Below are positions 15,234-25,431 of a stretch of 64,000 nt of DNA, in pieces. The stretch is from the NCBI GenBank assembly GCA_037131955.1, contig JBAXQC010000006.1, positions 8,943 through 72,942 of the forward strand, given 5' to 3'. Under the pieces are notes generated by a model, which did no database searches, was not told the DNA's origin, and saw nothing but the letters and a program-made list of their open reading frames with translations. How positions within the stretch are numbered: the first letter of the stretch is position 1; every line of letters begins with the position of its first letter. The DNA is from CAIMMJ01 sp037131955. GTDB taxonomy: Bacteria; Bacteroidota; Bacteroidia; UBA4408. The position numbers and the translations under genes are program-made.

Positions 15234-18079
15234 AATCTATTGTCGTAATAAAATTCTATTTTTTCTATCATAGCACCTTTTTCACTTTCAACAACTATAT
15301 GATCAGGTTTTTTTGCATGCCAAAGATAATGATTGCTTAATCTTACCATGTAGCATTTGGATTTTTTGTCTGTTTCAAAATCTGTTTCAGATACAAATGA
15401 ATAATCTTTCTTTAAAATAAGTTTTACATTTTTTTTCCCATCATTACACGTAACAAAAACTTTTGCAAAAACACCTTTGGAATAATCAATATTTTTAGGC
15501 AAATAAAAATAAGAGAAGTTAAACTCTTTATTGTAATTAGAGCCGGAAGAGCCAATTAGTTTAAGCCCTTTAAAATCTATATTGTTAAAATAATCATTAA
15601 TTAATTTGGCGGTTTGTTTATAATGGTGGGTTTGTGTTTTATTACTAACAGTATCGCAAGGGAAATCTAAATTATTTAAATTTAATTTTTTATCAATCCA
15701 AATGCATTTATTGTCAATTATTGAAAAGGGTTTGTAATTTTTATAAATATATTCTGCTATTAAATATTGTCTCATACTGTTTGGAACTCCATCTGTTTCA
15801 TCAAACCAATTTTTAGGATAATTTGAGTAAACTACAATGGGTGTATTTTGTGTATTTACTTTTTTTAGTAACAACAATTGTAAATAATCATCAATGCTAT
15901 TTTGTAGAGGCTGACAAAAATATCCAGGTACTTTTCTTTCTGTAAAAAAATACAGCATGGGAGTATTAGAAAAATCTAAAAAACTTTGATTGTTGTTAAA
16001 CTTAGTATCTAATAAATTTTTAAACTTGGTAAATGAATTTCCTTCAGAAATAATCCTTCCTTTGTAATTGGCTGCATCAAAATTTAAGTCTATGTTTTTA
16101 AGTGTGCTGGCGGTTAATAAATTTTCAGAAAGAGTGGTGCTTTTATCAATTCCAAAATATTTTAATGATACTAAAAGAATGAACGATAAGAAACTCAACA
16201 AAATGAATTTAATAGAGGGACGTTCAGTATTAAATAGCGAAATAAAAAATAAACTTAGTGCGATAAAAAAAGTGGAAACTAAAAAATGTTCAGAGCCCTC
16301 AAAAAAGCTATGCCTAACTAATCCTCGTTGAAAATTGCTCAAGCAAATTAGAAACAAAAAAATAGAAGCGGTAAGAATGAGTTGTCTTTCTTGTGATAAT
16401 GATTGTTTGTTTAATCTTAGAATCATAGTGCAAAAAACTATACAGCACAAACATATAAATGGCAATAAAAAATGATAAAAGTAAAATCTCGTGTCAAAAT
16501 TATTTGCAATTTTTGAATAACCATGAGCTTGATTTTCTCTTATATAATGTAGGGCACTAATAAAGTTGTCTTTAATAAAATTAATGTCTCTTATAGCAGT
16601 TGCAGCAAGTATTAGAAATAGAATTAAGATTACAAAACCAATTAATCCTCTTAAAAGATTTTTATAATTTACAATGGTTTTGTTTGAATAGAAAAGAATG
16701 GGAAGAAAAAATAGTGTTGTAAAAAGAGTTGCAATTCCAGTGTCTAAACGCCAAATGAGTAATAGGAAAATTACAGAAAAAGAAACAAAGTAAGAAAGTA
16801 CAGTTTGATAGGTAGTTAGCTTATATAATGCTGCAAAAGCAATAATTGAAAAAAAAATTGAATCAGAAAATAACATTCCAACAAGTGGAAAAAATGCTAG
16901 AAATAAAAACGCTAGTACACTGTTTTTAAAAACGTTTTTCAAGAACCATAATGCCAAAAAGTAAAATAAAATGTCAGCAAGAAAAAAGTAGGAAGTAAAT
17001 TCTAAAGTAGAGGAATAGCCAAATAATAGAAAGTAAATCCAGCTAAAAAATTGTTCCGAAATCATGTGAGAAGACATGAAGTCTATCAATGGAATTTCAT
17101 GAAATTTATATACTCTTAAGGCAGCATTAGCAGGATTAGCTAATTCAAAAACATCGTTAGAAAAGCCAATAAAAGGTTTATAAACTGTTAAAAGCAAAAA
17201 ACCTAAAAGCGAAAGTGGAGCAAGGTATTTGTTTAACAAATACTGACTAGATTTTACTTTATTTCTTCTTTTTTGATAAATAATAAATATAAGAGACAGC
17301 AAGATTAACAAGCTTAAGAATAAATACTTATAGCGAATAAAATTATTGAATCTTGAAAAATAAAAGAACTGAAATTCTATTGCAAAAAATATCAGTAAAG
17401 GAATAAATGCTAAAACAATATTTATTGAAAAAATCTTTCTGAAATTAATGCCAAGAACACTTTTACAAACTGTTGCAAGTATTAAAAACAAAAATAATGA
17501 AGAGTAAAAAACCACTTGAAATTGACTTAATAATTTAGTGTTTGAATTGGCAAGAAATAGTATTCCTAAGCTTATTAAAAAACTGCAAATAGCAACAGTT
17601 GAAAAAAAAGTAGAATTGTATAAATATCTTAATTTCTGGTATTTTTTCCCAAGTAATAGGAGAACTATTGAAATACTATTTAAGAAGGCAACAAAAAGAA
17701 TTGACTTGCTATTCTCAAGTCCAATTAAATTAGAAAAAATCAAGAGTAAACCAATGGAAGAAATAACAAAAGTTACTTGCAAAGAATTCCTACTTAAAAT
17801 TAATTTATCGTTTAGTATTACAATTGCAAAATAGAATAAAAATATACTTGTAGAAGCAAATAGTAAGATTTTGTAATAGATACTAACTCTTCCCGAAACA
17901 TCAACATTATCTTGTGTTGCCTGACTTATTATTAAGCTATTTGGAGTGTAATCAAATGCCGAAAAATCACTAAAAATTAGGTGTGAAAGAAAAATTCCCC
18001 AGAACAAAGAAATAATGAAAATTTCTATTTTTTTTGTTGAAAATTTATAATTAAAAAATAACTGTGATGCAATATTCAA
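15230..18079 (-). CDS. Large polytopic membrane protein with extracytoplasmic C-terminal domain
   Basis: Not recognised by family. The 949-residue product has roughly 14-16 hydrophobic segments in its first ~640 residues, then a soluble ~300-residue C-terminal domain with SSGSNYNKEFNFSYFYLP and an end part like a beta-sandwich (AKVFVTCNDGKKNVKLILKKD). The layout is that of integral-membrane glycosyltransferases or polymerases acting on lipid-linked sugars (GT-C class), and coupling to the GT9 gene supports an envelope-glycan role. No GT-C acidic loop motif could be assigned with confidence. The start is TTG at 18079. The gene is very AT-rich in synonymous choice, like its neighbours. Confidence 0.65.
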   Translation of the reverse strand: MNIASQLFFNYKFSTKKIEIFIISLFWGIFLSHLIFSDFSAFDYTPNSLIISQATQDNVDVSGRVSIYYKILLFASTSIFLFYFAIVILNDKLILSRNSLQVTFVISSIGLLLIFSNLIGLENSKSILFVAFLNSISIVLLLLGKKYQKLRYLYNSTFFSTVAICSFLISLGILFLANSNTKLLSQFQVVFYSSLFLFLILATVCKSVLGINFRKIFSINIVLAFIPLLIFFAIEFQFFYFSRFNNFIRYKYLFLSLLILLSLIFIIYQKRRNKVKSSQYLLNKYLAPLSLLGFLLLTVYKPFIGFSNDVFELANPANAALRVYKFHEIPLIDFMSSHMISEQFFSWIYFLLFGYSSTLEFTSYFFLADILFYFLALWFLKNVFKNSVLAFLFLAFFPLVGMLFSDSIFFSIIAFAALYKLTTYQTVLSYFVSFSVIFLLLIWRLDTGIATLFTTLFFLPILFYSNKTIVNYKNLLRGLIGFVILILFLILAATAIRDINFIKDNFISALHYIRENQAHGYSKIANNFDTRFYFYHFLLPFICLCCIVFCTMILRLNKQSLSQERQLILTASIFLFLICLSNFQRGLVRHSFFEGSEHFLVSTFFIALSLFFISLFNTERPSIKFILLSFLSFILLVSLKYFGIDKSTTLSENLLTASTLKNIDLNFDAANYKGRIISEGNSFTKFKNLLDTKFNNNQSFLDFSNTPMLYFFTERKVPGYFCQPLQNSIDDYLQLLLLKKVNTQNTPIVVYSNYPKNWFDETDGVPNSMRQYLIAEYIYKNYKPFSIIDNKCIWIDKKLNLNNLDFPCDTVSNKTQTHHYKQTAKLINDYFNNIDFKGLKLIGSSGSNYNKEFNFSYFYLPKNIDYSKGVFAKVFVTCNDGKKNVKLILKKDYSFVSETDFETDKKSKCYMVRLSNHYLWHAKKPDHIVVESEKGAMIEKIEFYYDNRF

Positions 18080-18286
18080 ATTTAAATTTCTGATAAGTAG
18101 GTCAACAAATGTAAAAGAAATTAAAATAATTAGTTAAATGTAATTTACTTAAACTTATTGTTGAATGTTAACTCAAAACTAGAGCCAATATTTATTTTTA
18201 ATGTTTAAAAAAATTAAAATAGTTGATGTAAAACTAAAAATCGAAAAAAAATCGGTTATCTTAGCACCAATTTGACACAAAAATAA

Positions 18287-21028
18287 ATGGATAAATTTTC
18301 CTACTTAAGCAACGGACATACTGCTGCAATCGATGATTTGTATAACCAATATACATCTAATCCTAATTCAATAGAAAAAGATTGGCAAAAGTTTTTTGAA
18401 GGATTTGAATTTGCAAGAACAAATTTTTCAGAGCTACCATCTTCTTTAGGCTCCTCTTCTTTAACTGTTCCTGAGAATATTAAAAAAGAGTTTGCAGTAT
18501 TAAATCTTATAAATCTCTACCGCAGTTCAGGACACTTATACACAGAAACTAACCCTGTTAGAAAAAGAAGGCAGTATACTCCAACTTTAGATGACATACA
18601 TTTAATTGGATTGAGTGAAAATGATATGGAAACTGTATTTGAAGCAGGCAATGAAATTGGTCTTGGCCCAAGAAAGTTAAAAGACATAATATCATTTCTT
18701 AAAATTACATATTGCCGCACAGTAGGTGTAGAATATAAATACATAAGAAACGGTAAGGTTTCTGATTGGTTGCAAAGTAAAATGGAGAGTTGTCAAAATT
18801 TACCAAATTTGACATTGGATGAGAAAAAACATCTTTTAAATAAAATTAGCAAAGCAGTATTATTTGAAAATTTTTTGCACACAAAATTTGTTGGACAAAA
18901 AAGATTTTCGCTAGAAGGAGCAGAAGCACTTATACCTGCATTGGATGCAGTAATTGAAAAAGGTGCTTCTTTAGGTTTAGAAGAATTTGTTATTGGCATG
19001 GCTCATCGTGGAAGATTAAATGTTCTTGCCAATATTATGAATAAAACATACGAGGATATTTTTAATGAATTTGAAGGGAAAGAATACGAGTTAGCGCTCT
19101 TTGATGGAGATGTTAAATATCATTTAGGCTACTCAACAAATATTATTACCAAAGAAGGAAAAAAAATTCATTTAAGTTTAACTCCCAATCCATCGCACCT
19201 GGAGACAGTTGCAAGTGTAGTTCAAGGCATATCAAGAGCAAAAATAGACAATGTTTACAAAGGGGATTTTTCAAAATTAGCTCCTATTATTATCCACGGA
19301 GATGCCGCAGTAGCCGGCCAAGGAATAGTTTATGAACTTATTCAAATGTCTAAATTAGATGGATATAAAACAGGTGGAACTATCCATTTAGTTATAAACA
19401 ATCAAATAGGATTTACTACAAATTATCTCGACGCAAGGTCTTCTACCTATTGCACAGATATTGCCAAAGTTGTGTTGTCTCCAGTTTTTCATGTTAACGG
19501 AGATGATGTAGAAGGACTAGTTTATGCAATTAAATTAGCAATGGAATTTCGTCAAAAATTTGAACGAGATGTTTTTATTGATTTGCTCTGTTACAGAAAG
19601 TACGGACACAACGAAGGAGACGAACCTCGTTTCACGCAGCCATTACTCTACAAAGCAATTGAAAAACATCCCAATCCAAGAGAAATCTATCTAAAAAAAT
19701 TGATTAGCGAAGGAGTTGTTACTGATACCGAAGCAAAAGAAATTGACAAAGAATTTAAATCAACTCTTCAAGACAGATTAGACTTTGCAAAACAAATTAG
19801 AAAAACAAAAATTACTTCTTTTTTAGAAGGTGTATGGAAAGGAATAAAAGTAACAGATGAAAAAGACTTTGAAGAATCTATCGACACATCTGTAAATGCT
19901 GAACTTTTTAAAGAATTAGTCGCTAAAACATCAACTCTTCCTAAAGACAAACACTTTTTTGTAAAAATTCTAAAGCTGTTTAAAGAAAGGGCAGAAATGA
20001 ACAATACCAATTCTTACGATTGGGCAACAGGCGAATTAATGGCCTATGCAACACTGCTCTTAGAAGGGCATGCGGTTAGGCTAAGCGGGCAAGATGTAGA
20101 AAGAGGAACTTTTTCTCACCGCCATGCAGTTGTAAAAATGGACGAGTCTGAAGAAGAATACATTCCACTTTCAAACTTATCCAATACACAAGCACCTTTT
20201 TATGTCTACAACAGTTTGTTATCAGAATACGGAGTTTTAGGTTTTGATTATGGCTATGCAATGGCATCTCCAAACACATTAACAATTTGGGAGGCTCAAT
20301 TTGGTGATTTTAATAATGGTGCCCAAATTATCATTGACCAATATTTGAGCAGCGCAGAAGATAAATGGAGAAGAATGAATGGAATTTGTTTATTTCTTCC
20401 TCACGGTTACGAGGGTCAGGGTAGCGAACACAGCAGCGCAAGAATGGAAAGATTTTTAGTGCTTTGCGCAGAGTATAATATGTACGTTGTTAACATTACA
20501 ACTCCTGCAAATTTCTTTCATGTACTTAGAAGGCAATTAAAAAATAATTTTAGAAAACCACTCATCGCCTTCACACCCAAAAGCCTGCTTCGTCATCCAA
20601 AATGTGTTTCAAAATTAGAGGAATTTTCTTCGCAAAAATTTAAAGAGGTAATTGATGATACTTTTATTATTTCTAAGGATGTAAAAAGAATTCTTTTTTG
20701 TACAGGTAAAATTTATTACGATTTAAACGACTACAGAATTTTAAATAAAATTAATAATGTAGCTATTGTAAGGATTGAGCAACTTTATCCTTTTCCATTA
20801 AACCAAGTGAATAAACTTTTTGAAAAATATTCTAAAGCAACAGAATTTACTTGGGTGCAAGAAGAGCCAGAGAATATGGGAGCTTGGCCATATTTACATA
20901 GAACATTAAAATCAATAAAGCTTAATGTTATTGCCAGAGAAGAAAGTGCCTCGCCAGCAACTGGTTCACCTAAAATGCATGCTGCACAGCAAAAAAGTAT
21001 CGTAGAAAATTCATTCGATAATTTATAA
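18287..21028 (+). CDS. sucA: 2-oxoglutarate dehydrogenase E1 component
   Basis: Thiamine-diphosphate-dependent decarboxylase of the TCA-cycle 2-oxoglutarate dehydrogenase complex; it makes the succinyl group that E2 passes to CoA. The 913-residue length is normal. The N-terminal peptide FSYLSNGHTAAIDDLYNQY is typical for E1o and for binding E2. The central part has GMAHRGRLNVLANI, SLTPNPSHLE, the ThDP/Mg site HGDAAVAGQG near residue 338 and NNQIGFTTN; the pyrimidine-binding domain follows (LSGQDVERGTFSHRH, FDYGYA). The usual sucB neighbour is absent; a SPOR gene and acs follow within 10-20 bp. ATG start. Confidence 0.96.
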   Translation: MDKFSYLSNGHTAAIDDLYNQYTSNPNSIEKDWQKFFEGFEFARTNFSELPSSLGSSSLTVPENIKKEFAVLNLINLYRSSGHLYTETNPVRKRRQYTPTLDDIHLIGLSENDMETVFEAGNEIGLGPRKLKDIISFLKITYCRTVGVEYKYIRNGKVSDWLQSKMESCQNLPNLTLDEKKHLLNKISKAVLFENFLHTKFVGQKRFSLEGAEALIPALDAVIEKGASLGLEEFVIGMAHRGRLNVLANIMNKTYEDIFNEFEGKEYELALFDGDVKYHLGYSTNIITKEGKKIHLSLTPNPSHLETVASVVQGISRAKIDNVYKGDFSKLAPIIIHGDAAVAGQGIVYELIQMSKLDGYKTGGTIHLVINNQIGFTTNYLDARSSTYCTDIAKVVLSPVFHVNGDDVEGLVYAIKLAMEFRQKFERDVFIDLLCYRKYGHNEGDEPRFTQPLLYKAIEKHPNPREIYLKKLISEGVVTDTEAKEIDKEFKSTLQDRLDFAKQIRKTKITSFLEGVWKGIKVTDEKDFEESIDTSVNAELFKELVAKTSTLPKDKHFFVKILKLFKERAEMNNTNSYDWATGELMAYATLLLEGHAVRLSGQDVERGTFSHRHAVVKMDESEEEYIPLSNLSNTQAPFYVYNSLLSEYGVLGFDYGYAMASPNTLTIWEAQFGDFNNGAQIIIDQYLSSAEDKWRRMNGICLFLPHGYEGQGSEHSSARMERFLVLCAEYNMYVVNITTPANFFHVLRRQLKNNFRKPLIAFTPKSLLRHPKCVSKLEEFSSQKFKEVIDDTFIISKDVKRILFCTGKIYYDLNDYRILNKINNVAIVRIEQLYPFPLNQVNKLFEKYSKATEFTWVQEEPENMGAWPYLHRTLKSIKLNVIAREESASPATGSPKMHAAQQKSIVENSFDNL

Positions 21029-21035
21029 TTGCAAT

Positions 21036-21455
21036 ATGCTTAAATGTACTTTTTGTTTCTTTATTTCTATTTCTTTTTTTTCAATCAATTGCTTTTCACA
21101 ACATTTTGGAAAATTAGAAATCTCTGCAGAATCTAAAGTAACAAAACTTTTTGAGAGATATCTCGAAGAAAACAAGAAGAATCAAACAATTGATGGTTTT
21201 AGAGTGCAAATTCATTTTGGAAACGACAGAGAAAAGGCAAAAGAAATAAAAACTAAATTTTTAACTCTTTACCCTCAAATTGAGGCTTACGAAAGCTATC
21301 AACAACCAAATTTTAGAATTAGAACTGGTGATTTTAGAACTAGATACGAAGCAGTAAAATTTCAAAAACTAATTGCAGCAAATTTTCCAAGTTCCTACAT
21401 CGTTTCTGACAACATAAAGTTGCCAATTTTAAATAACTTATCAAAACAAGAATAG
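21036..21455 (+). CDS. Exported SPOR-domain protein
   Basis: A 139-residue exported protein with a signal peptide (CFFISISFFSINCFSQ, end near residue 22) and one SPOR domain of ~75 residues. The SPOR domain is shown by GFRVQIHFGNDREKAKEIKTKF, then YPQIEAYESYQQPNFRIRTGDF and RTRYEAVKFQKLIAANFPSSYIV. SPOR domains bind denuded glycan strands of peptidoglycan, often at the division septum. It is squeezed between sucA (7 bp) and acs (11 bp), so it is co-transcribed with them, though a functional link is not obvious. Single-domain exported SPOR proteins of this size are common in Bacteroidota. Confidence 0.85.
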   Translation: MLKCTFCFFISISFFSINCFSQHFGKLEISAESKVTKLFERYLEENKKNQTIDGFRVQIHFGNDREKAKEIKTKFLTLYPQIEAYESYQQPNFRIRTGDFRTRYEAVKFQKLIAANFPSSYIVSDNIKLPILNNLSKQE

Positions 21456-21466
21456 AAAAAGTTTTT

Positions 21467-23368
21467 ATGATAAATAAAATTCCAAATTCCTTTCTTGAGT
21501 ATCAAAAAATCTATAAAGATTCTATAGATGCACCTGAAAAGTTTTGGGAAGAAATTGCTGATAGTTTTATTTGGAGAAAAAAGTGGGATAAAACATTGGA
21601 ATGGAATTTTAAAACTGCCCAAACCAACTGGTTTTTAAATGGAAAACTAAACATTACTGAGAATTGTTTAGACAGAAATCTTAAAGAAAATGGAGATAAA
21701 ATTGCTTTTTATTTCGAAGAAAACGAGGATACTCCATCTTTAAAATCAATTACCTACAATGAATTATTTGAGCAGGTTTGTCAGCTTTCAAATTATCTAA
21801 AATCTATTGGAATTAACAAAGGAGATAAGGTGTGTTTATACATGCCAATGATACCTGAATTGGCTATTAGCGTATTAGCGTGTGCAAGAATTGGAGCAGT
21901 CCATTCAGTAATTTTTGGTGGATTTTCTGCAACTGCAATCTCCGACAGAATTCAAGATTGTGATGCAAAATTAGTAATCACCACAGATGGTGCATACCGA
22001 GGAAATAAAACAATTCCAATGAAATCTACTGTTGATGAAGCCTTGGAATTGTGCCCCGGTGTAACTAATGTTTTGGTAAAAAAGAGAACCTCAAGCACAA
22101 TTGATATTAAACCAGGAAGAGATTTTTGGTGGGATCAAGAAGTCTCAAAAAAGGAAAAGTTTTGCGAGGCAACCGAAATGGATTCAGAAGATCCATTGTT
22201 TATTTTATACACAAGCGGAAGTACCGGTAAACCTAAAGGTGTAGTGCACACATGTGGAGGTTATATGATTTACACCGCATATACATTTGCCACGGTTTTT
22301 CAATACAAGCAAAATGAAGTTTTTTGGTGTACTGCAGATATCGGTTGGATAACCGGACACTCATATATTGTTTATGCTCCTTTATTGAATGCAGCTACAT
22401 CCATACTTTTTGAAGGTGTTCCCACATATCCCGATGCAGGAAGATTTTGGAAAATAGTTGAAAAATATAAAGTAAATATTTTTTACACTGCACCAACTGC
22501 AATTAGAGCATTAGAAGCATGCGGAATAGAATTCATAAAGCCATACGATTTAAGTTCACTAAGAGTATTGGGTTCGGTGGGCGAACCAATAAATGTAGAA
22601 GCTTGGGAATGGTACAATACAAATATTGGAAAAAATAATTGCCCAATAGTTGATACATGGTGGCAAACAGAAACTGGCGGAATATTAATTTCGCCAATTG
22701 CTGGTATAACAAAAACAAAGCCTGGATTTGCAACTTTACCTTTGCCCGGTGTACAGCCAATTTTAGTAGATGAAAACGGAAATGAAATTTTGGGAAACAA
22801 TGTTGAAGGGAATTTGTGCATTAAGTTTCCTTGGCCTTCAATTATCAGAACAACTTATGGCGATCATGAAAGGTGCAGAAGTACCTATTTTTCTACTTAT
22901 AAAAATTTGTATTTCACCGGAGATGGCTGTAGAAGAGACCAAGATGGCTATTACAGAATAACGGGTAGGGTTGACGATGTTATGAATATTTCTGGACATA
23001 GAATAGGTACTGCCGAAGTAGAAAGTGCTATTAACATGCACCCCGATATTGTAGAAAGTGCAGTTGTTGGTTATCCACACGATATAAAAGGACAAGGAAT
23101 TTACGCTTATGTAATTTGCACCAACAGTGAAAAAAATGTAGAAACTTTAAAAAGAGAAATTTTAGCAGAAGTTACAAAATTTATTGGGCCAATAGCAAAG
23201 CCTGATAAAATTCAACTTGTAACTGGTTTGCCAAAAACAAGGTCAGGAAAAATCATGCGAAGAATACTAAGAAAAATTGCAGAGGGAGAAACACAAAGTT
23301 TAGGTGACACATCTACACTTTTAGATCCTTCGGTGGTTGAACAAATTATATTTGGTGCAGTAAAATAA
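21467..23368 (+). CDS. acs: Acetyl-CoA synthetase (acetate-CoA ligase)
   Basis: Cytoplasmic AMP-forming ligase that activates acetate to acetyl-CoA. The 633-residue length matches Acs. Core motifs are the P-loop-like YTSGSTGKPKG at residues 248-258, the WWQTETGG block, GYYRITGRVDDVMNISGHR, and the C-terminal KTRSGKIMRRILR, whose Lys595 is the acetylation-regulated catalytic Lys. The pocket sequence (VDTWWQTETG) favours acetate over propionate. It lies in a run sucA-SPOR-acs-paaZ with short gaps, which suggests one transcript for oxidative use of acyl-CoA compounds. ATG start. Confidence 0.95.
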   Translation: MINKIPNSFLEYQKIYKDSIDAPEKFWEEIADSFIWRKKWDKTLEWNFKTAQTNWFLNGKLNITENCLDRNLKENGDKIAFYFEENEDTPSLKSITYNELFEQVCQLSNYLKSIGINKGDKVCLYMPMIPELAISVLACARIGAVHSVIFGGFSATAISDRIQDCDAKLVITTDGAYRGNKTIPMKSTVDEALELCPGVTNVLVKKRTSSTIDIKPGRDFWWDQEVSKKEKFCEATEMDSEDPLFILYTSGSTGKPKGVVHTCGGYMIYTAYTFATVFQYKQNEVFWCTADIGWITGHSYIVYAPLLNAATSILFEGVPTYPDAGRFWKIVEKYKVNIFYTAPTAIRALEACGIEFIKPYDLSSLRVLGSVGEPINVEAWEWYNTNIGKNNCPIVDTWWQTETGGILISPIAGITKTKPGFATLPLPGVQPILVDENGNEILGNNVEGNLCIKFPWPSIIRTTYGDHERCRSTYFSTYKNLYFTGDGCRRDQDGYYRITGRVDDVMNISGHRIGTAEVESAINMHPDIVESAVVGYPHDIKGQGIYAYVICTNSEKNVETLKREILAEVTKFIGPIAKPDKIQLVTGLPKTRSGKIMRRILRKIAEGETQSLGDTSTLLDPSVVEQIIFGAVK

Positions 23369-23376
23369 ATTTAAAA

Positions 23377-25431
23377 ATGAGTACACTAAAAAAACTAAAA
23401 AGTTATGCTGTTGGAAGCTGGATTGAAGGAACAGACGACGGTATTATTCTAAAAGACTCGATTAACGGAAACGATTTGTTTTTGGCAAGTTCAAAAGGCT
23501 TAGACTTTAAAGAAATGTTAAGCTACGCAAAAACTATTGGTGGACCAGCTTTACGTAAAATGACATTCCATCAAAGAGCTAGAATGATTAAAGCGCTGGC
23601 TCTGCATTTGGGAACTAAAAAAGAGTTGTTTTATAAGTTATCCTACTCAACCGGTGCAACCAAAATAGACAGTTGGATAGATATAGAAGGTGGTATAGGA
23701 AACTTATTTGTATATGCCAGTAAAGGCAGAAGAGAGTTGCCCGACGAAACTTTTTTAATGGATGGCAATCAAGAAAATATTTCTAAAAATGGAACATTTA
23801 CTGCCCAGCACATATGTGTTCCATTAGAAGGAGTTGCAATTCACATTAATGCATTTAATTTCCCTGTTTGGGGAATGCTAGAAAAAATTGCTGTTAATTT
23901 TTTAGCAGGGATGCCTACCATCGTAAAGCCGGCAACCGTTACCTGTTATCTTACGCACTTGGTAGTAGAAGAAATAGTACAATCAAATATTTTACCTGCA
24001 GGTGCTTTGCAACTTATTTGTGGCTCCGCAGGAGATATATTAAATTATTTAGATTGTCAAGATGTAGTAACTTTCACAGGCTCTGCAAGTACAGGAAAAA
24101 TGCTTAAATCTCACCCTACAATTTTAGAAAATTCAGTGAGGTTTAATATGGAAGCCGATTCATTAAATTGCTCAATTTTAGGCACAGATGCTAATCCATC
24201 AACTCCAGAGTTTTCTTTGTTCGTAAAAGAAGTCGTAAAAGAAATGACAGTTAAAGCAGGTCAGAAATGTACTGCCATAAGAAGGATTATTGTTCCAGAA
24301 AATTTACTAGAAGATGTTTCCAAAGCAATTGTTGAAAAATTAAAAACTACAACAATCGGAAATCCACAAACCGATGGAGTTAGAATGGGTGCATTAGCAG
24401 GTAAAGACCAAGTAAACGATGTTGCATCAAAAATTAATGAACTAAAAAAATCTTGCGAGCTTGTTTACGGTAATCAATCAGAAATGCAATTGATTGATGC
24501 AAATGCAAATGACGGCTCATTTTTTTCTCCAACTTTATTGTATTGTAAAAATCCTTTAAGTAATATTGCTCCTCACGAAATAGAAGCCTTTGGTCCTTGT
24601 AGTACAATAATGCCTTACAGTTCAATTGAAGAAGCAGCCCTAATTTCAAAAATGGGAAAAGGGAGTTTGTGTTCATCAATTTTTACTGCAGACAATTCAA
24701 TTGCAAAAAGTTTAGTATTAAACACTGCTGCCATGCATGGCCGCTTAGTTGTAATAAATGAACGCTGTGCAAAAGAATCAACCGGACATGGAAGTCCTCT
24801 GCCACATTTAGTTCACGGTGGTCCGGGTAGAGCAGGTGGTGGAGAAGAAATGGGTGGAATTAGAGGGGTTCATCATTACATGCAGAGAACTGCTATTCAA
24901 GGATCTCCAACAACCTTAACTCACATAACAAATACTTACCTAACTGGTTCCGACACAAAAGAAGATAAAATACATCCGTTTAGAAAATATTTTGAAGAAT
25001 TAGAAATTGGTGAAACACTTTTTACCCACAAACGAACAGTTACTGAAGCGGATATAGTAAATTTTGCAGGAATAAGCGGCGATTATTTTTATGCTCATAC
25101 CGATGAAACCTCTTTAGAAGGTTCAATTTTCGAAAAAAGAGTTGCTCATGGATATTTTGTTATTTCTGCAGCAGCTGGGCTTTTTGTTGACCCTAAAAAA
25201 GGACCTGTTTTAGCTAATTACGGATTGGATAGTTTGCGTTTTATACAACCAGTATATGTTGGTGACACAATTAAGGTAAAACTAACATGTAAACGAAAAA
25301 CTGAAAAAGAAGACAGAGAAGGACAAATTCCCCAAGGCGTTGTGGAGTGGGCTGTAGAAGTAAGTAATCAGAAAAACGAAATTGTGGCAATTGAAACAGT
25401 TTTAACGCTAGTTGCAAAGAAACCACTATGA
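23377..25431 (+). CDS. paaZ: Bifunctional oxepin-CoA hydrolase / 3-oxo-5,6-dehydrosuberyl-CoA semialdehyde dehydrogenase PaaZ
   Basis: Opens the oxepin-CoA ring formed after epoxidation of phenylacetyl-CoA and oxidises the resulting aldehyde with NADP. The 684-residue fusion has an aldehyde dehydrogenase domain (to ~520) with the motif KAGQKCTAIRR, catalytic Cys298, and VTFTGSASTGK for cofactor. The C-terminal MaoC-like enoyl-CoA hydratase domain (~535-684) has FAGISGDYFYAHTDE and RVAHGYFVISAAAGLFVD. Both halves look intact. It lies 8 bp after acs and ~10 kb from paaA. The next stretch of 677 bp holds no clear gene. Two-domain PaaZ/PaaN is the best fit over a plain aldehyde dehydrogenase. Confidence 0.94.
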   Translation: MSTLKKLKSYAVGSWIEGTDDGIILKDSINGNDLFLASSKGLDFKEMLSYAKTIGGPALRKMTFHQRARMIKALALHLGTKKELFYKLSYSTGATKIDSWIDIEGGIGNLFVYASKGRRELPDETFLMDGNQENISKNGTFTAQHICVPLEGVAIHINAFNFPVWGMLEKIAVNFLAGMPTIVKPATVTCYLTHLVVEEIVQSNILPAGALQLICGSAGDILNYLDCQDVVTFTGSASTGKMLKSHPTILENSVRFNMEADSLNCSILGTDANPSTPEFSLFVKEVVKEMTVKAGQKCTAIRRIIVPENLLEDVSKAIVEKLKTTTIGNPQTDGVRMGALAGKDQVNDVASKINELKKSCELVYGNQSEMQLIDANANDGSFFSPTLLYCKNPLSNIAPHEIEAFGPCSTIMPYSSIEEAALISKMGKGSLCSSIFTADNSIAKSLVLNTAAMHGRLVVINERCAKESTGHGSPLPHLVHGGPGRAGGGEEMGGIRGVHHYMQRTAIQGSPTTLTHITNTYLTGSDTKEDKIHPFRKYFEELEIGETLFTHKRTVTEADIVNFAGISGDYFYAHTDETSLEGSIFEKRVAHGYFVISAAAGLFVDPKKGPVLANYGLDSLRFIQPVYVGDTIKVKLTCKRKTEKEDREGQIPQGVVEWAVEVSNQKNEIVAIETVLTLVAKKPL

